Positions 1 through 13,500 of a stretch of 64,000 bases of DNA are shown here, one piece after another (within the stretch, counting starts at the first letter, position 1; every line of letters starts with the position of its first letter). The position numbers and the translations under genes were made by a program. The notes under the pieces were generated by a model. The model did no database searches, was not told the DNA's origin, and worked only from the letters and a program-made list of their open reading frames with translations. The stretch is from Dreissena polymorpha (Eukaryota > Mollusca > Bivalvia > Myida > Dreissenidae): assembly GCF_020536995.1 (NCBI RefSeq), contig NC_068369.1, positions 20,031,421 to 20,095,420 on the forward strand, given 5' to 3'.

Positions 1-3000
1 GATATATGTGTTAACTGTAGGCAAATATTTTGATTGCCGTTTGCAATTTTGTTTCATTTATCAGCATAAACTTAATTAAACCTTTGAAAGCTGGTTAAAT
101 AAGAATAAATGATAAAAAAAATACTTTTATTTCTTTTTTGCGAAATTAAGTGTCAGTGCTCCCGTAAAACAACATATATGAAAGGTCTGCCTAACCCTCG
201 GTCCCGAATAATATAACAAACGGGTGAATAAGTATCTATAGTTAGGTCTCTTCCTTGGTAGGAATTGCAATAAGCTGTTTCCGAACATCAGGCAGTAATT
301 GGATAGGATAGGTTCCTCCTCGATTTTTAACCTTAATGTGTGGCGTTCAAGCAAGTTGTTATGTAAATATGCTAAAAATTGTATAATATTTACACAAAAA
401 TACATATTGTTCATAAATAATGCATATTACTATATGTAACATGGCCATAAAAGGGATTATCAATTACATAATGGAACATGTTGATTGAGCATTTTGTTCG
501 ACTTACCTATAAATAAAACTGTTTTGTTTTCTTTTTCTAGCCACAATATATATTTCACAAACTGTACACGTTTTAAAATGTATAATGAAAAATTAACATA
601 ATAAAAATAAAAATGCATATTAGGAACAGTGCACATATTCGTTTGAAAATGTAGTATTAATTAATAGTTTAAATACAACAAACATAATTTCAACTAGAAT
701 GTACTTGTATTGCTTAAAATAAAACGAAAATAAAAACTTGTTTAACATTTTCTAAAAGATGTTACATCGTTAACGATGAACCTTTATTTGCATGATATTT
801 TGACTATTTGATGGTTATTTTTACCGCATAACTGTTTGTGATGAACATCATTTAAAGGATTATTGTTATTTTGTGAATCAATTCGCTACATCAAAGAGAA
901 ATATCAAACATACTTGTTAGGCAATGTGCAGAAACAATCGGATAATATGCAAAGAAAAACATATATAAAGCTAGACTAAAAGTATGATAGTAATACTTAG
1001 AAACTAGTTTATACCAAACAAACATGCGAAAGATCATTGTCGTAAAATAAATTAAGTAACATGGACGCGAAAATGGCTTAACACGCTTCGATATTATTAC
1101 ACACACATATGAGACTTTTTTGCGAATCAACCTTACGTACTTGTATCAATAGCCAATGACAAGACTTCAAATAATATCTCGGCTTTATGTTACCATCTGA
1201 AAACGTAAAAATACAAAAAATCAACGTGGGATTGAAATCTGAAAACAAAACCTGATAGATGGCTGCGCACACGTGATTTTAACTTTTGAAGTCGACCAAT
1301 GATTTGTCTTTGAAAGCATGATCAATCTTCCACCGTGCCTTTGTGGCAAAAAAACGCTCTCAGTGGTGATCAATCGTTAAAACAATAAAACAAATTAATG
1401 ATTTTTTAGTTTGTCTCTGTTTAATGCTGTTCAAATGCAACCATGTGTTACCTTGCCATATTTTTAATGTTTAAATGTTCAGCGATTTTTATGCCATTAT
1501 GTCACGTTCTAGTTGAGCCAGTACCAGTTGCAATTGAGGTGGTAGTAAATAAATACTGATGCTTAAGTACTATACCTTGCAGTTACATAAAAAACAATTG
1601 ACGGACATATTTTCTAGTGATACATAAAACAAGAATGGACTGTCATCGTCGTGCAGAAATTCGGTCAATTTTAATATTATATTAATAAAATATATAATTG
1701 ATTTTAGTACCGGGTACTTTGTACTCGTAAGTGTTGCCCATTATAGCTATTGAACGTGTCTGCCACTACCCGTATCAATTTTGTGTACGTGTTCGCTGTT
1801 TCCGCACAACATACAACGTTTCATTGCTGTCAATCTATAGAACAATTTGACTGCGACGTGGTCGTTTTTGGTAACAGCAGATTTTATGATGATGCAAACC
1901 GCTCTAGGTTTATAAATGTCAAACAAGTTTTCGAGGGGTTTTCTTGTTGAACATGAATCTATTGTTTGTTGATATAATATACCTTATACATTTTTCTTCT
2001 TTAATTATAAAATGCTAAAACGGGTTTTTATTTCCGTTTTTCTTCGTTCATTAGTTTACCTGTGTGTTTTTGTTTTCTTACTTGAGTTGTACTCTTGACT
2101 TGTAAAATCTCTTCATAGCCACAAACATGTAAATAATCACCCTGGAAAAAAATCACAAGTAATGTTTGTTAGAACTTTAGATCCTATACATTTTTCAAAT
2201 TCGTGTATTCACTATTCAATTTTAAAACGTATGAACGTCATTTGTACATGAATTATATTATTAAAATAAAATATTTGTAAACCACCTTTAAGACGGTAGT
2301 TTTCCTTTATAGTCATATAATTATCTTTGTCGATTATGCATATAAATCAATAGGTATAGTATAAAGTCATTTAAACTAGGTATTTACACGTCATCTAAAC
2401 GATTTTCGAAATCACATCTTCATTCCCTCTACCTTTTAATTTATTTTTCTTTCTCAATGCTATAATAATAGTGTATTATTATATTACAAATATTTATCTA
2501 CGACACGGGAAATAAAAAAATAAATAAAAGGGCATGTATCTATGTGATTGGAAGTAAGTTTTTGCTTCAGTAAAACAACACACAAAAACTCGCAAATAAC
2601 GTTTTGACGTAAACAATGTTCATGTAGTAATAATAAGTCTCTGGTCATTCACACTCCTTATTTCTTGACGTTTATGACCGAATGTCAATAATCGACTTTC
2701 GGATCGAATATGGGGCCTTCTGATGAACATTACAAGCCGAAAGAAGTAGACTTTCTTGCAAAAAAACAGGTGAACAATAGTGATTGGCGCGTAATAGTCT
2801 GTCGATTGACTTTTACGGCCTGGTTTATATTTTGAGTTTCTTTTACATGTCAATTACACGAGGTATTAATACAATTAATATAGTTCTTTGACCTTTTACG
2901 ATTGCGATAAAAAGTCCGTATGTTAAAGACAAACCATTGCAACAGACATGACGTGCAGAAATTGAGGATTTTGTCCATAAATTTTATCAAATATCGATGT

Positions 3001-5340
3001 TAACATAACCAGTTTATTAACCTTATTTCCCCATTGATATAACGTATACATGTCGAACAATGTTTCTATTTGATTATTTAAAATAAACATAAAACCGTTC
3101 CAAAATGTACGCATATATTCGAACGCATAAACATTACAAAATTCTGCGAGTGTTATCACAACGAATTGTTATCGAATTGCAACATAATTGTTACCAAATA
3201 GAGCCTTTGTAGTTTCTCAAATTAAGACAAATACTATAATATCTTAATGAATAGTTAATAAAGTATTTTAAACAATGCTAAATATTTTCCTATTTACAGA
3301 ATGGTCAGCGAGGCCAGTATTATGATGTAAGAGTATTATGCCTTTATTCCAATACATTTTGTTATGAAGTAATTTTGAATGTTCACACACATTTTTGTCA
3401 TGCATACAATATTGTAGTATGTATACTTACTCTATGCTAGTGTCTCCGCTTATTTACTTATTGATCAAGACATGTTAATTGTTTTTTATTGAAGGTTATG
3501 TGCATTTGCATGTAAATGATGTACATGTATATACTTTTCATGAGTTTGATATTAAACAACGTTACATATTTTATGTCATTTGCCTTGGCCGCTAATATAT
3601 TCGGCAGTTTAATTCCACGAAATTGACAATTATTCACAATCATTATTCAAGAAGTATATAGAAAACATAATTATGTTGAATTTAATTAAGATCTCAACTA
3701 TACAACCCCGATGTCTAATTAACGACCTTTTTCTTACGTCATTTCAATTTATTTTCAATTTACGTGTTTTGGCATATTTAATTGATCCAATTAATTAACG
3801 CGTTGTTTTGCTTCCAAATATTGTCACAATTTAATTCTTTGTATTATGTATTTGGAGAAAAAATGGAGAATAAAGGTATTAAATATATTTTCACGAAGAA
3901 AATATCTTACATTTATTAAGATACACGATACCGGTTTGTATAGTGTGTTTGTGGCGCTTTTGTTAACAACTATTGTAATGCGCTGAAACATAAATATATA
4001 CATGGGAAAACATGGAAGCAGTGAATTGAAAGTTACCTTCTTTGTTGATATTTCAAAATCGTCGCTGAATATGCTTTTAATTATAATACATGGAAATATG
4101 AAAATAATTTCGTTTAAATCTATATGTCGACACACCAGTAAATATTAGCTTAAATTCGTTTATTGGTATATCATTAATAACCACTTATGTTTTTGTTTTA
4201 TATTTTATAAAAGCAACTTTAACAAATATTAGTATATAAGGACTTTCCAATGTCACCTGATGGAAAAATAATTACGGATAGCATCATATAGATTATTAAG
4301 AACATATAGATAAGTGTTATATGTTATTTTCCTACGTGCACTGATATATTGGAAGGTCCGCCGAAATGGTAACAGTTGTTAAAAAATATATTTTCGAATA
4401 TGTAAAATCATGCCTAGAATTGAATATAAAATGTGTAAACGATTTATATTACGGTATTTAATATTGGATGTTACGTTAAGGCGATGACCAAGTTTCATGC
4501 GTTTGTTTTCTTATGCATGTATTGTCTAGTATTTTAACGGCAATGGCTCCATTGTGACAACAAAGTTTCTCTGCCGATATTGACCAGAAGCGCGTGTTTA
4601 CTTATACTTTAAGTAACTGACTTTCGTTCACTAAACATGGCTTACCGTTTTAGCAAATACTTTAGCATAGACTTTAAATTTAAGAATCACTAGCAACTGA
4701 CAAACCCATAAAAAGAGGTCATCCTACAATCGCAGTTATGCCTTGTAACGTTGTTTGTCACGGGGTAAGTGGTGTTATTGTGAATGTCGATTTCTACGTT
4801 CGCTTTTAGACTTGATTTCATAGACGTACTTCGCTGGATGATCTTTAACGTCCACATGCTATCAAGTCAAGTTATTGTATTACATAACCAATGACGGAGC
4901 GGACTTCTTTCACACGTGAAATTATATTTGAACAGCAAAATCAAAAAACGAAACTGTTTATAGATTGATGTGTAATACATTGAGGTGTACTCCTACGCAA
5001 ATCGTCCCGATATGATTCGTTTTCATCTTGTATTAAAACCACAAGCTATAACTTAAATTAAATATTTTACCACACCAAACAAGTATATCCCTGCAGTTCC
5101 CCACAACCAATAGAAAACAAAGAATCGATTGCACTGTATACAATGAAGCGATAGGTTTGTCACCATTCGCTACATGCACGATTTGTTGGTGCTTTTCCGA
5201 AGTTCCAAACATTACGTAATAACATCTCTGTACAAAGTTATTTTTTACAAAATTGAAAGAAATTTGTATTAAATGCATAATTTTAAGTTTATTTGTATTA
5301 GAATATTAGCAAACGTGTGTAATTATTTAAGATATTCCGC
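1..5340. other. AT-rich stretch, no gene recognised
   Basis: Both strands show only short, low-complexity open frames with no recognisable protein motif and no convincing run of exons. I saw no tandem repeat or clear inverted-repeat element. Introns or UTRs of a gene lying to the left cannot be excluded. Confidence 0.5.
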
Positions 5341-5359
5341 ATGTCTTATTTTGCCGGCC

Positions 5360-5860
5360 CTTCAGAGCAGCAGAGGATTATGGAGGATGGAAAAGAGCAG
5401 TGCGCCGCGACTGGCTGTTGCATTCCAGAATTTCAAATAACTCTGAAAAGGTTATGGTGAGACAAAAGAAACAAACGCTAACACACAATAGAGATACACA
5501 ATAAAATAGAAAAAATGCGTCTCGTCCATTACTTTTATTAATCAGTCGACGTTTGTAATTCACGTGAACACCTTTTGCCGTTCGCCGCCATCTGTCTGTT
5601 AACGTTTTACTTTGATTGGAAACGTTTGAACCAACACCGATGGACAATTAAACGACAGAATGCAATGCGATGGACAGCTGTCATACGGCCATTGTTTTGT
5701 TTGAACGACGTCGAGCCAGTTGTTTCAATACAACGTTTAACTTCAGATAGCAAACAAACGTTAAGCAATTACGATAAGCTTCTTCACGCACCGCCAAACC
5801 TACAACTACCGACGGAATGTGCAGCCTATGTACGGTGTGTCATTTAGTCAAACGTAGAAA
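5360..5860. other. Less AT-rich patch with two divergent short starts, unassigned
   Basis: This patch is richer in G, C and CpG than its surroundings. On the plus strand an ATG at about 5380 opens a 26-codon frame (MEDGKEQCAATGCC...) that runs into a donor-like TTATG/GTGAGA near 5455. On the minus strand CAGATGGCGGCGAAC (about 5583-5597) resembles a YY1-type initiator over an ATG and reads MAANGKRCSRELQTSTD then stop. No downstream exon was found for either and neither peptide is familiar, so this may be a promoter region or chance. Confidence 0.15.
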
Positions 5861-7190
5861 CCTATAAGCTCTAGAGGGTTTTAGTAACATTTTTAAACGT
5901 TCTAAGCTTGCTTATACATGCATTTGTAGGTACCGGTAAAAATAAAGGCGGACTTGTTGCATTGAAATGAAGATTTTTTGTTTGAATATAATAACTCACG
6001 ACCTGTATCCCAAGGGAAACAATCTGCTTTTAATGTAAACATTCAGTTTCATGGTCGTATCTCATTGACTTTAACAGGTATTTTTGTAAGTATTCTTAGT
6101 TTAGTTACATCAACTGGCAGCGGGGGATTAGGGCCATGCATATTTCTGCCATCACATCAAAATAGTTTGTTCTTTTCATGTCAAGTCTATTTCAGTTTCT
6201 GTAAATAAACTGCCGAATTGAGGTATGCACAGAAGGATAGATGTGTGTAATATTTTTACTTGTATACCAAATTTCATTTTCATAACTAATTGCATTTACC
6301 GGTACGTCAGTTTTTGCCAAAGGATGGACGAACAAATTGGAAATGAACAGGAGGACGGTAGGCAAACAAAGTAAAATGATTGTATCGTCTTTACTTTGAT
6401 TGTTATTACAATGATTGTTGATGTTGGCTTTCAAATTGATAAAATTAAGGGACTTGTTGACAGTTTGCTAAATGTATATATGAATACATGCATTTCATTC
6501 AAACAAGCAGAATATTACTCCTGACATTAAATCGTTCAAGCCATATGTTTGTTTAGTAACAATCATCAATCGATGTCGCGAAAAAAACACACGTTTGTAA
6601 CGTGTTTCGTCGATAATTTGGCAGCTAACTGTATTACCGTCAAAACGCTACATCTACCTTCCCAATTCAGAGGTATGCGTGGTGTAGAAGTAGCGCGTGT
6701 CCCCTTTTGCGTCTTAAGGCCCCGAATCAGAACCCAATGGCAGGCACATTTAATCTTATCCCTTCTTATTAGAAACTATTAAAATTACTCTAGTGTTCAG
6801 CAAATTCATGTAAAAACATTTGAAAAATACGAAAATCTGTTAAGAAGTTCGTTTTAGTAACTCGGTTGAAAAAGTTGCGCTTGTTATATGTCAACCAAGT
6901 CACGTATGCTTCTAATATATGATAACCATTTTTATTTCCCACTTTTGTGTTTGTGTGTTGAATTTGTCACCAAGTGATTTCCTCAAGGTACTCGATGTTT
7001 GCACATATATCACAAGCCTACATAAAACTTGTAAATAAATCGACAACTTACAACTGCAGTTGTTTTAAGCGTTTTTGTCGGTTTCTATTCATTTTGCGAT
7101 GTTTTTACAGCATTCACGTATAGAACGGTGGCCAGTTAACCTTCTCACTCTTTTCCAGGTTAGCTGGTTTACCAAATATAAGTAAACGCT
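5860..7190. other. Intergenic DNA, nothing recognised
   Basis: There are only short unsupported open frames and no repeat or RNA gene that I can name. Confidence 0.45.
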
Positions 7191-7612
7191 TTAAGAGGGG
7201 GTAATCACGTGATAGTCAAGTTGGCGACGTCCGCGCCGAAGCAGGTATTTTTCGCCGTTTTAACAATTTAGTACTTGTATTCATTTTTTAAATGTCGCTC
7301 ACTTTCCAGTCATATCAGCAAGAAAGTTATAAGCGTTTATTTCGAATTAATATTCGCACTACATCTCGACTTTACTCGCTGCAAATTTATTAGCAGGATG
7401 ACCGAATTACAGCTTCACTAAATAAAGTCGAGAAATAAAGCGAATTTTAATACGAAATAAACACTAATCACCACTTTACTGATATGGCTGGAAAGTGGGC
7501 GTAATTGAAAAATTAAACAAAAGTAATAAAGGGTATAAAACGGCGAAAATAACTATCTCGGCATGGACATCGCCATCTTGACAATCACATGATTACCTCA
7601 TCTGGTTTATCA
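7190..7612. mobile_element. Foldback (long inverted repeat) element
   Basis: The left arm (about 7191-7380) is the inverted complement of the right arm (about 7425-7605). GTAATCACGTGAT... GCGACGTCC... TTTTTCGCCGTTTTA on the left mirrors TAAAACGGCGAAAATA... CATCTTGACAATCACATGATTAC on the right, and CTTTCCAGTCATATCAG mirrors CTGATATGGCTGGAAAG. The centre is near 7400. No coding capacity is visible, so it looks like a non-autonomous MITE. Its right arm is the unit of the tandem array that follows. Confidence 0.7.
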
Positions 7613-8300
7613 GTAATTGACAACTGAACTACATGTACTTGACTCAGAGGTAGGGCGGAATGGCCATAGAGAGATCTATAGCACAGCGATACCAGGGTGC
7701 AGGATCACTTGACTTTATGGGGTTCACAAATGGATGTTTGAAATTAACACTAATCACCATTTTACTGATATGGCTGGAAAGCGGGCGTAATTTAAAAATT
7801 TAAACAAAAGTAATAAAGGGTATAAAACGGCGAAAATAACTGTCTCGGCATGGACGTCGCCATCTTGACAATCACGTGATTACCTCATCTGGTTTATCAG
7901 TAACTGACAACTGAACTGCATGTACTTGACTCAGAGGTAGGGCGGAATGGCCATAGAGAGATCTATAGCACAGCGATACCAGGGTGCAGGATCACTTGAC
8001 TTTATGGGGTTCACAAATAAATGTTTGAAATTAACACTAATCACCATTTTACTGATATGGCTGGAAAGTGGGCGTAATTTAAAAATTAAACAAAAGTAAT
8101 AAAGGGTATAAAACGGCGAAAATAACTGTCTCGGCATGGACGTCGCCATCTTGACAATCACGTGATTACCTCATCTGGTCTATCAGTAACTGACAACTGC
8201 TCTACTTGACTCAGAGGTAGTGCGGAATGGCCGTGGAAAGATCTGTAACACAGCGATACCATGGTGCAGGATCACTTGACTTTATGGGGTTCACAAATGG
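7440..8300 (+). repeat. Tandem array, three units of about 286 bp
   Basis: The segment AACACTAATCACC ... GATATGGCTGGAAAG ... AAACGGCGAAAATAACT ... GGTGCAGGATCACTTGAC recurs with equivalent points at 7455, 7741 and 8028, giving periods of 286 and 287 bp. The last unit is slightly shorter and more diverged. The unit is the right arm of the foldback element plus about 100 bp of flank. A related sequence in opposite orientation (GATCCTGCACCCTGG) lies near 9668. Confidence 0.8.
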
Positions 8301-8592
8301 ATGTAAACACACCTGTAAGTGGTGCTTTTTTCAAATATCTTTTTCAAACAAATTTGTCTGAAGAATTTCAACTTGTGCATAAAATGTTTTTATGCGGCTT
8401 ATGGCAATGTAAAAAACAACGGTTGTGCTGCATGCGACGTTAAATATTGGCACCGATTTCAGGCGAATTCAATAATGTATTCTTTAATCTTAAAATATAG
8501 GCACAAACTGCAAGACAAACTGTATTTTATGCACTAAAGATTTTTGCAAACATATTTCAACTAGAAATGGCGCGGCAGAGGCCGACGCATAT

Positions 8593-9581
8593 CCCCACGC
8601 CGCATGTTTGACCCAGGGGTGCCCCAGGGTTGGTAATGGGGCCATGCATAGTTGAGATTGACCGTATTGTCATAAGAGAAGTTCAGTATCAATTAGAAGT
8701 GAATCGGTGTAGAAATGAAGAAATTATAGTAAAAGGCAATTTTGGGTGGGCGTGGCCTATGTGGGCGGGGCGCCCATGGGTTGGTAATGGGGCCATACAT
8801 AGTTGAGATTGACCGTATTGCCATAAGAGAGGTTCAGTATCAATTTGAAGTAAATGGGTGTAGAAATGAAGAATTTATAGTAAAAGGCAATTTTGGGTGG
8901 GCGTAGTCTATGTGGGCGGGGCGCCCCAGGGTTGGTAATGCGGTCATACATAGTTGAGATCGACCGTATTGGCATAAGAGAGGTTCAGTTTCAATTTGAA
9001 GTAAATGGGTGTAGAAATAAAGAAATTAAAGTAAAAGGCAATTTTGGGTGGGCGTGGCATATACGTGCGGGGCGCCCCAGGGTTGGTAATGGGGCCATGC
9101 ATAGTTGAGATTAACCGTATTGTCATAAGAGAGGTTCAGTTTCAATTTGAAGTGAATCGGTGTAGAAATGAAGAAATTATAGTAAAAGGCAATTTTAGGT
9201 GGGCGTGGCCTATGTGGGTGGGGCGCCCCAGGGTTGGTAATGGGTCCATGCATAGTTAAGATTGGCCGTATTGTCATAAGAGAGGTTCAGTATCAATTTG
9301 AAGTGAATCGGTGTAGAAATGAAGAAATTATAGTAAAATAACCTAAAAAAATGAGTAAAAATCTCTGACCCGGCCCCACCCCAACCCCCATAACTTTTTC
9401 CCCAGGGGTCCGATCAAAATTCCAAATAGTGCAGGGTCGCTCATATCTACCATGTGTGTAAGTTTCAAGGTTCTAGTGCTAAAAGTGTAGGAGGAGATAG
9501 TGGCCAGGACGGACGGACGGACGGACATCCGGCGGAGATAACCACAATATCCCCACGCTTTTCAAAAAGCGTGGGGATAAT
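8593..9581. mobile_element. TIR element with five 151-bp internal repeats
   Basis: It begins TATCCCCACGC and ends GCGTGGGGATA, an 11-bp inverted terminal repeat; the right end also makes a local hairpin (CCCCACGCTTTT CAAAAAGCGTGGGG). Inside, the motif GGTTGGTAATGGGGCCAT starts at 8628, 8779, 8930, 9081 and 9232, an exact 151-bp period five times. The right end carries a run of GGAC repeats (about 9508-9525). There is no transposase frame; the open frames here are repeat translations. Confidence 0.75.
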
Positions 9582-9689
9582 AACTTGAGATATTTGAAAA
9601 AAAAACGTTCTTAACGGTGTGTTTTCATTTTATCCAGTCCGTGTGTAGACCACTGTGAAACCCCGTTGATCCTGCACCCTGGATACACA

Positions 9690-10333
9690 AATGGAGGTAG
9701 CCGGTCCTGTTGTAATGCAAAATTGCTACCAGCTTGTGTACGTCTAGCTAAATAATAAGGTAGGCGAGTCGGTACACATTCTGGTCCTTACATAATACTG
9801 CAAAAGCACAGAATGTCTACTTTAAAATGTACATGCACACACGCGCAAATTGTCTTTATTGCCACGCAAGATACAGTTATGTTGACGGATAGACAGATAA
9901 AGGCACAAGAGCTAAATCTGTTGTCAAACCTGTAGATAAACGCTGGACAGGGTATACAGGAATGAACTTAATTAAGACCACTATGTACCTTAGCTTGGTT
10001 AAAGGTTCTATATAAATCAAAAGACAATGGTTTAGACCCCAAATTGTTCAGAGCTGACATAGATAGGTGACTCAATAACAAACAAACTTGATCAAGAATT
10101 TTCTATATTCTATTATTAACTCAGGAAAAAGTAAAATCTCAAGTTATCACAAAGTGCACCATGCTCTTAACATTGTAACACATATAGCATTTATAAAAGT
10201 GCAATCATATTTTAAAAACATGATAATCGATAATTTTTCTGGCAAATTGAACTTGAAATTTATCAAATTATAGATTTATAACCAATCTTGACAATTATTT
10301 TTACCCGTTCCCAAATCATTTTAAACTTCACAT
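9690..10333. other. Intergenic DNA downstream of MRPL32
   Basis: This should hold the 3' UTR and polyadenylation site of the minus-strand MRPL32 gene. I saw no strong AATAAA complement immediately beyond the stop codon; a TTTATT (AATAAA on the minus strand) lies near 9853. Nothing else is recognised. Confidence 0.4.
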
Positions 10334-10560
10334 TCAGCTTTCACCCTTATATTTCACCATAAGTTCCTTTGCAAACCATTCAGGTCGTTCTCTATCGACT
10401 TCAACAAAATATTTCTTCTTATGGTCCTTTACATCGTTCTTGTTTTCACCTCTGTAAAGGAAGGCCACCTCTGTCTTGAACTTATTAAGCTGGTCTTTGA
10501 TCATCTTGTTCTGTTCCTGGAGCTTCTTAGTTTCCACCCTCACTTTGCTGTAGCAGTATC
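10334..10560 (-). CDS. MRPL32: MRPL32 last exon
   Basis: Acceptor TTCTACTCCAG lies just above 10560 and the stop TGA is at 10334-10336. The exon encodes YCYSKVRVETKKLQEQN, a lysine-rich middle, and the C-terminal VDRERPEWFAKELMVKYKGES. Its reading phase (two bases completing a codon) fits the donor of exon 15588-15833. The acceptor is the first unit of the 54-bp satellite next door. Confidence 0.88.
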
Positions 10561-13500
10561 CTGGAGTAGAAAGAACTAATGTTACATGTACATTACAAAT
10601 ATAATTGAGGAGTCCGTTTCCTGGGAATAACTAGCAGTTGGTGTCTATAGGAAAATTGCTTGGCAGACACCATATCCACTAATTGATGAGCCTTGTAACA
10701 GAAAGAACTTGTGTTACATGTACAATACAAATATAATTGCTGAGCCCTCTAGCAGAAAGAACGAGTGTAACATGTATTTTACAAATACAATTGCTTAGTC
10801 ATGTAGAAGACAGAACTAGTATTACATGTACAATACAAATATAATTGTTGTGCCCTCTAGTAGAAAGAACTAGTTTTACATGTACAATACAAATATAATT
10901 GCTGAACCCTCTAGTAGAAAGACCTAGTGTTATATGTACAATACAACTATAACTGCTGAGCCCTCTATGAGACAGATTTAGTGTTACATGTACAATACAA
11001 ATATAATTGCTCAGCCATCTAGTAATAAGAACTAGTGTTACATGTACAATAAAAATATAATTGCTGAGCCATATAGTAGAAAGAACTAGTGTTATATATA
11101 CAAAACAAACATAATTGCTGAGCCCTCTAGTTGGAAGAACTAGCGTTACATGTACAATATAAAAATAATTGCCGAGCCCTCTAATAGAAAGAACTAGTGT
11201 TACATGTACAATACAAATATAATTGTTGAGCCCTCTAGAAGAAAGAACAAGTCTTACATGTACAATACAAATATAAGTGCTGAGCCCTCTAGTAGAAAGA
11301 ACTAGTGTTACATGTATTTTACAAATATAACTGTTGAGCCCTCTAGTAGAAAGAACTAGTGTTACATGTACAATACAAATATAATTGCTCAGCCCTCTAG
11401 TAGAAAGAATTAGTGTTACATGTACAAAAAAAATAATTGCTGAGCCATATAGTAGAATGAACAAGTGTAATATGTACAATACAAATATAATTGCTGAGCC
11501 CTCTAGTAGAAAGAACTAGTGTTACATGTACAATATAAATATTATTGCTGAGCCCTCTAGTAGAAAGAACTAGTGTTACATGTACAATACAAATATAATT
11601 GCTGAGCCTTCTAGTAAAAAGAACAAGTGTTACATGTACAATACAAATATAATTGCTGAGCCCTTTAGTAGAAAAAAACTAGTGTTACGTGTACAATATA
11701 AATATTATTGCTGAGCCCTCTAGTAGAAAGAACTAGTGTTGCATGTACAATAGAAATATAATTGCTCAGCCCTCAATATGAATATAATTGCTGTGCCAGG
11801 CCCCTCTAGTAGAAAGAACTAGTTTTACATGTACAATACAAATATAATTGCTGAGCCCTCTAGTAGAAAGAACTAGTGTTACATGTACAATACCAATATA
11901 GTTGTGGAGCCCTCTAGTAAAAAGAACTAGTGTTACATGTACAATACAAATATAATTGCTCAGCCCTCTAGTAGAAAGAACTAGTGTTACATGTACAATA
12001 TGAATATAATTGCTGAGCCCTCTAGTAGAAAGAACTAGTGTTACATGTACAATACAAATATAATTGCTGAGCCCTCTCGTAGAAAGACGAGAACTAGTGT
12101 TACATGTACAATACAAATATAATTGCTGAGCCCTCTCGTAGAAAGAACTAGTGTTACATGTACAATACAAATATAATTGCTGAGCCCTCTAGTAGAAAGA
12201 ACTAGTGTTACATGTACAATACAAATATAATTGCTAAGCCCTCTAGTAAAAAGAACTAGTGTTACATGTACTAACAAATATAATTGCTGAGCCCTATAGT
12301 AGAAAGAACTAGTGTTACATGTACAATACATATTTAATGGCTAAGCGATCTAATAGAAAGTACTAGTGTTACATATACAATAAAAATATAATTGTTGAGC
12401 CCTCTAGTAGAAAGAACTAGTGTTATATGTACAATACAAATATAATTGCTGAGCCTGTAGTAGAAAGAACTAGTGTTTCATGTACACCATAAATTTAGTT
12501 GCTTAGTCCTGTAGAAGAGAGAACTAGTGTTATATGTAGAAGAAAGAACAAGTGCTATATGTACATTTAAACTACTGTTGCTGTTTTCTGTAGTAAAAAA
12601 AGTACCGGTACAAATTTAAGTATCAAGTTCTAAAGTTTATTTTAATGCATAATTTTTATGTAAAATATTGAAGCAAGGGAGTTAATTTAAATTTACTAGT
12701 TTCAGATCATTAAGAAATTTTGGAGAAAATGAACTAAATTGGAAACACATATTTACCATGCCATATAAAGCAACAATTGAAAGCACACTGAGAAATTTTC
12801 AATATAAATACATCCATAGAATTATAGCTACAAATAAATAATGCATAATTTTTATGTAAAATATTGAAGCAAGGGAGTTAATTTAAATTTACTAGTTTCA
12901 GATCATTAAGAAATTTTGGAGAAAATGAACTAAATTGGAAACACATATTTACCATGCCATATAAAGCAACAATTGAAAGCACACTGAGAAATTTTCAATA
13001 TAAATACATCCATAGAATTATAGCTACAAATAAATATCTCTATAAATGCAAATTATCTAACTCAAATCTGTGTGACTTCTGCAGTGAAAACATTGAAACT
13101 ATAGAACATCTTTTTTGGGAGTGCAAACACATCCAGCCTATTTGGAATCAATTAATATCTTTTCTTGAACAACATCAACTAAACATTAAACTATCTTTCT
13201 TAGATGTAAGTTTCGGAATTAACTCATTGAAATCAATAGACTGTAATAATATTGTGAATTTTATGGTTATATTGATGAAATATTTTATCTTAAACATGAA
13301 GTACAAAAAACAAGTACCAAATTTTAAGTGTTTTGTCCATAGTCTTAAACTAAAAATCCAGATTGAGAAAGAAATAGCCCTCAGTAATGACACATTACAA
13401 ATCTTTGAACAAAAATGGAATCGGATTAAATTCTCATAATGTTTTGTCCACTAATATACATTTCACTCTAATGTTAGTTTATCCCTCTAAAATAGTTTTG

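Noticed and set aside
8757-9277. Several overlapping frames with repeated PGAPRPHRPRPPKIAFYY text
   Set aside because: They are translations of the 151-bp repeats in a non-coding element.
10799-12331. Three long minus-strand frames of 18-residue repeats (226, 134 and 96 residues)
   Set aside because: They are translations of the 54-bp satellite, whose period is a multiple of three. They lie in an intron and would read as hydrophobic repeats in any open phase.
12954-13439. A host gene of 161 residues
   Set aside because: The Cys/His knuckle with HLFWEC and the A-rich tail identify it as the end of a LINE reverse-transcriptase protein.
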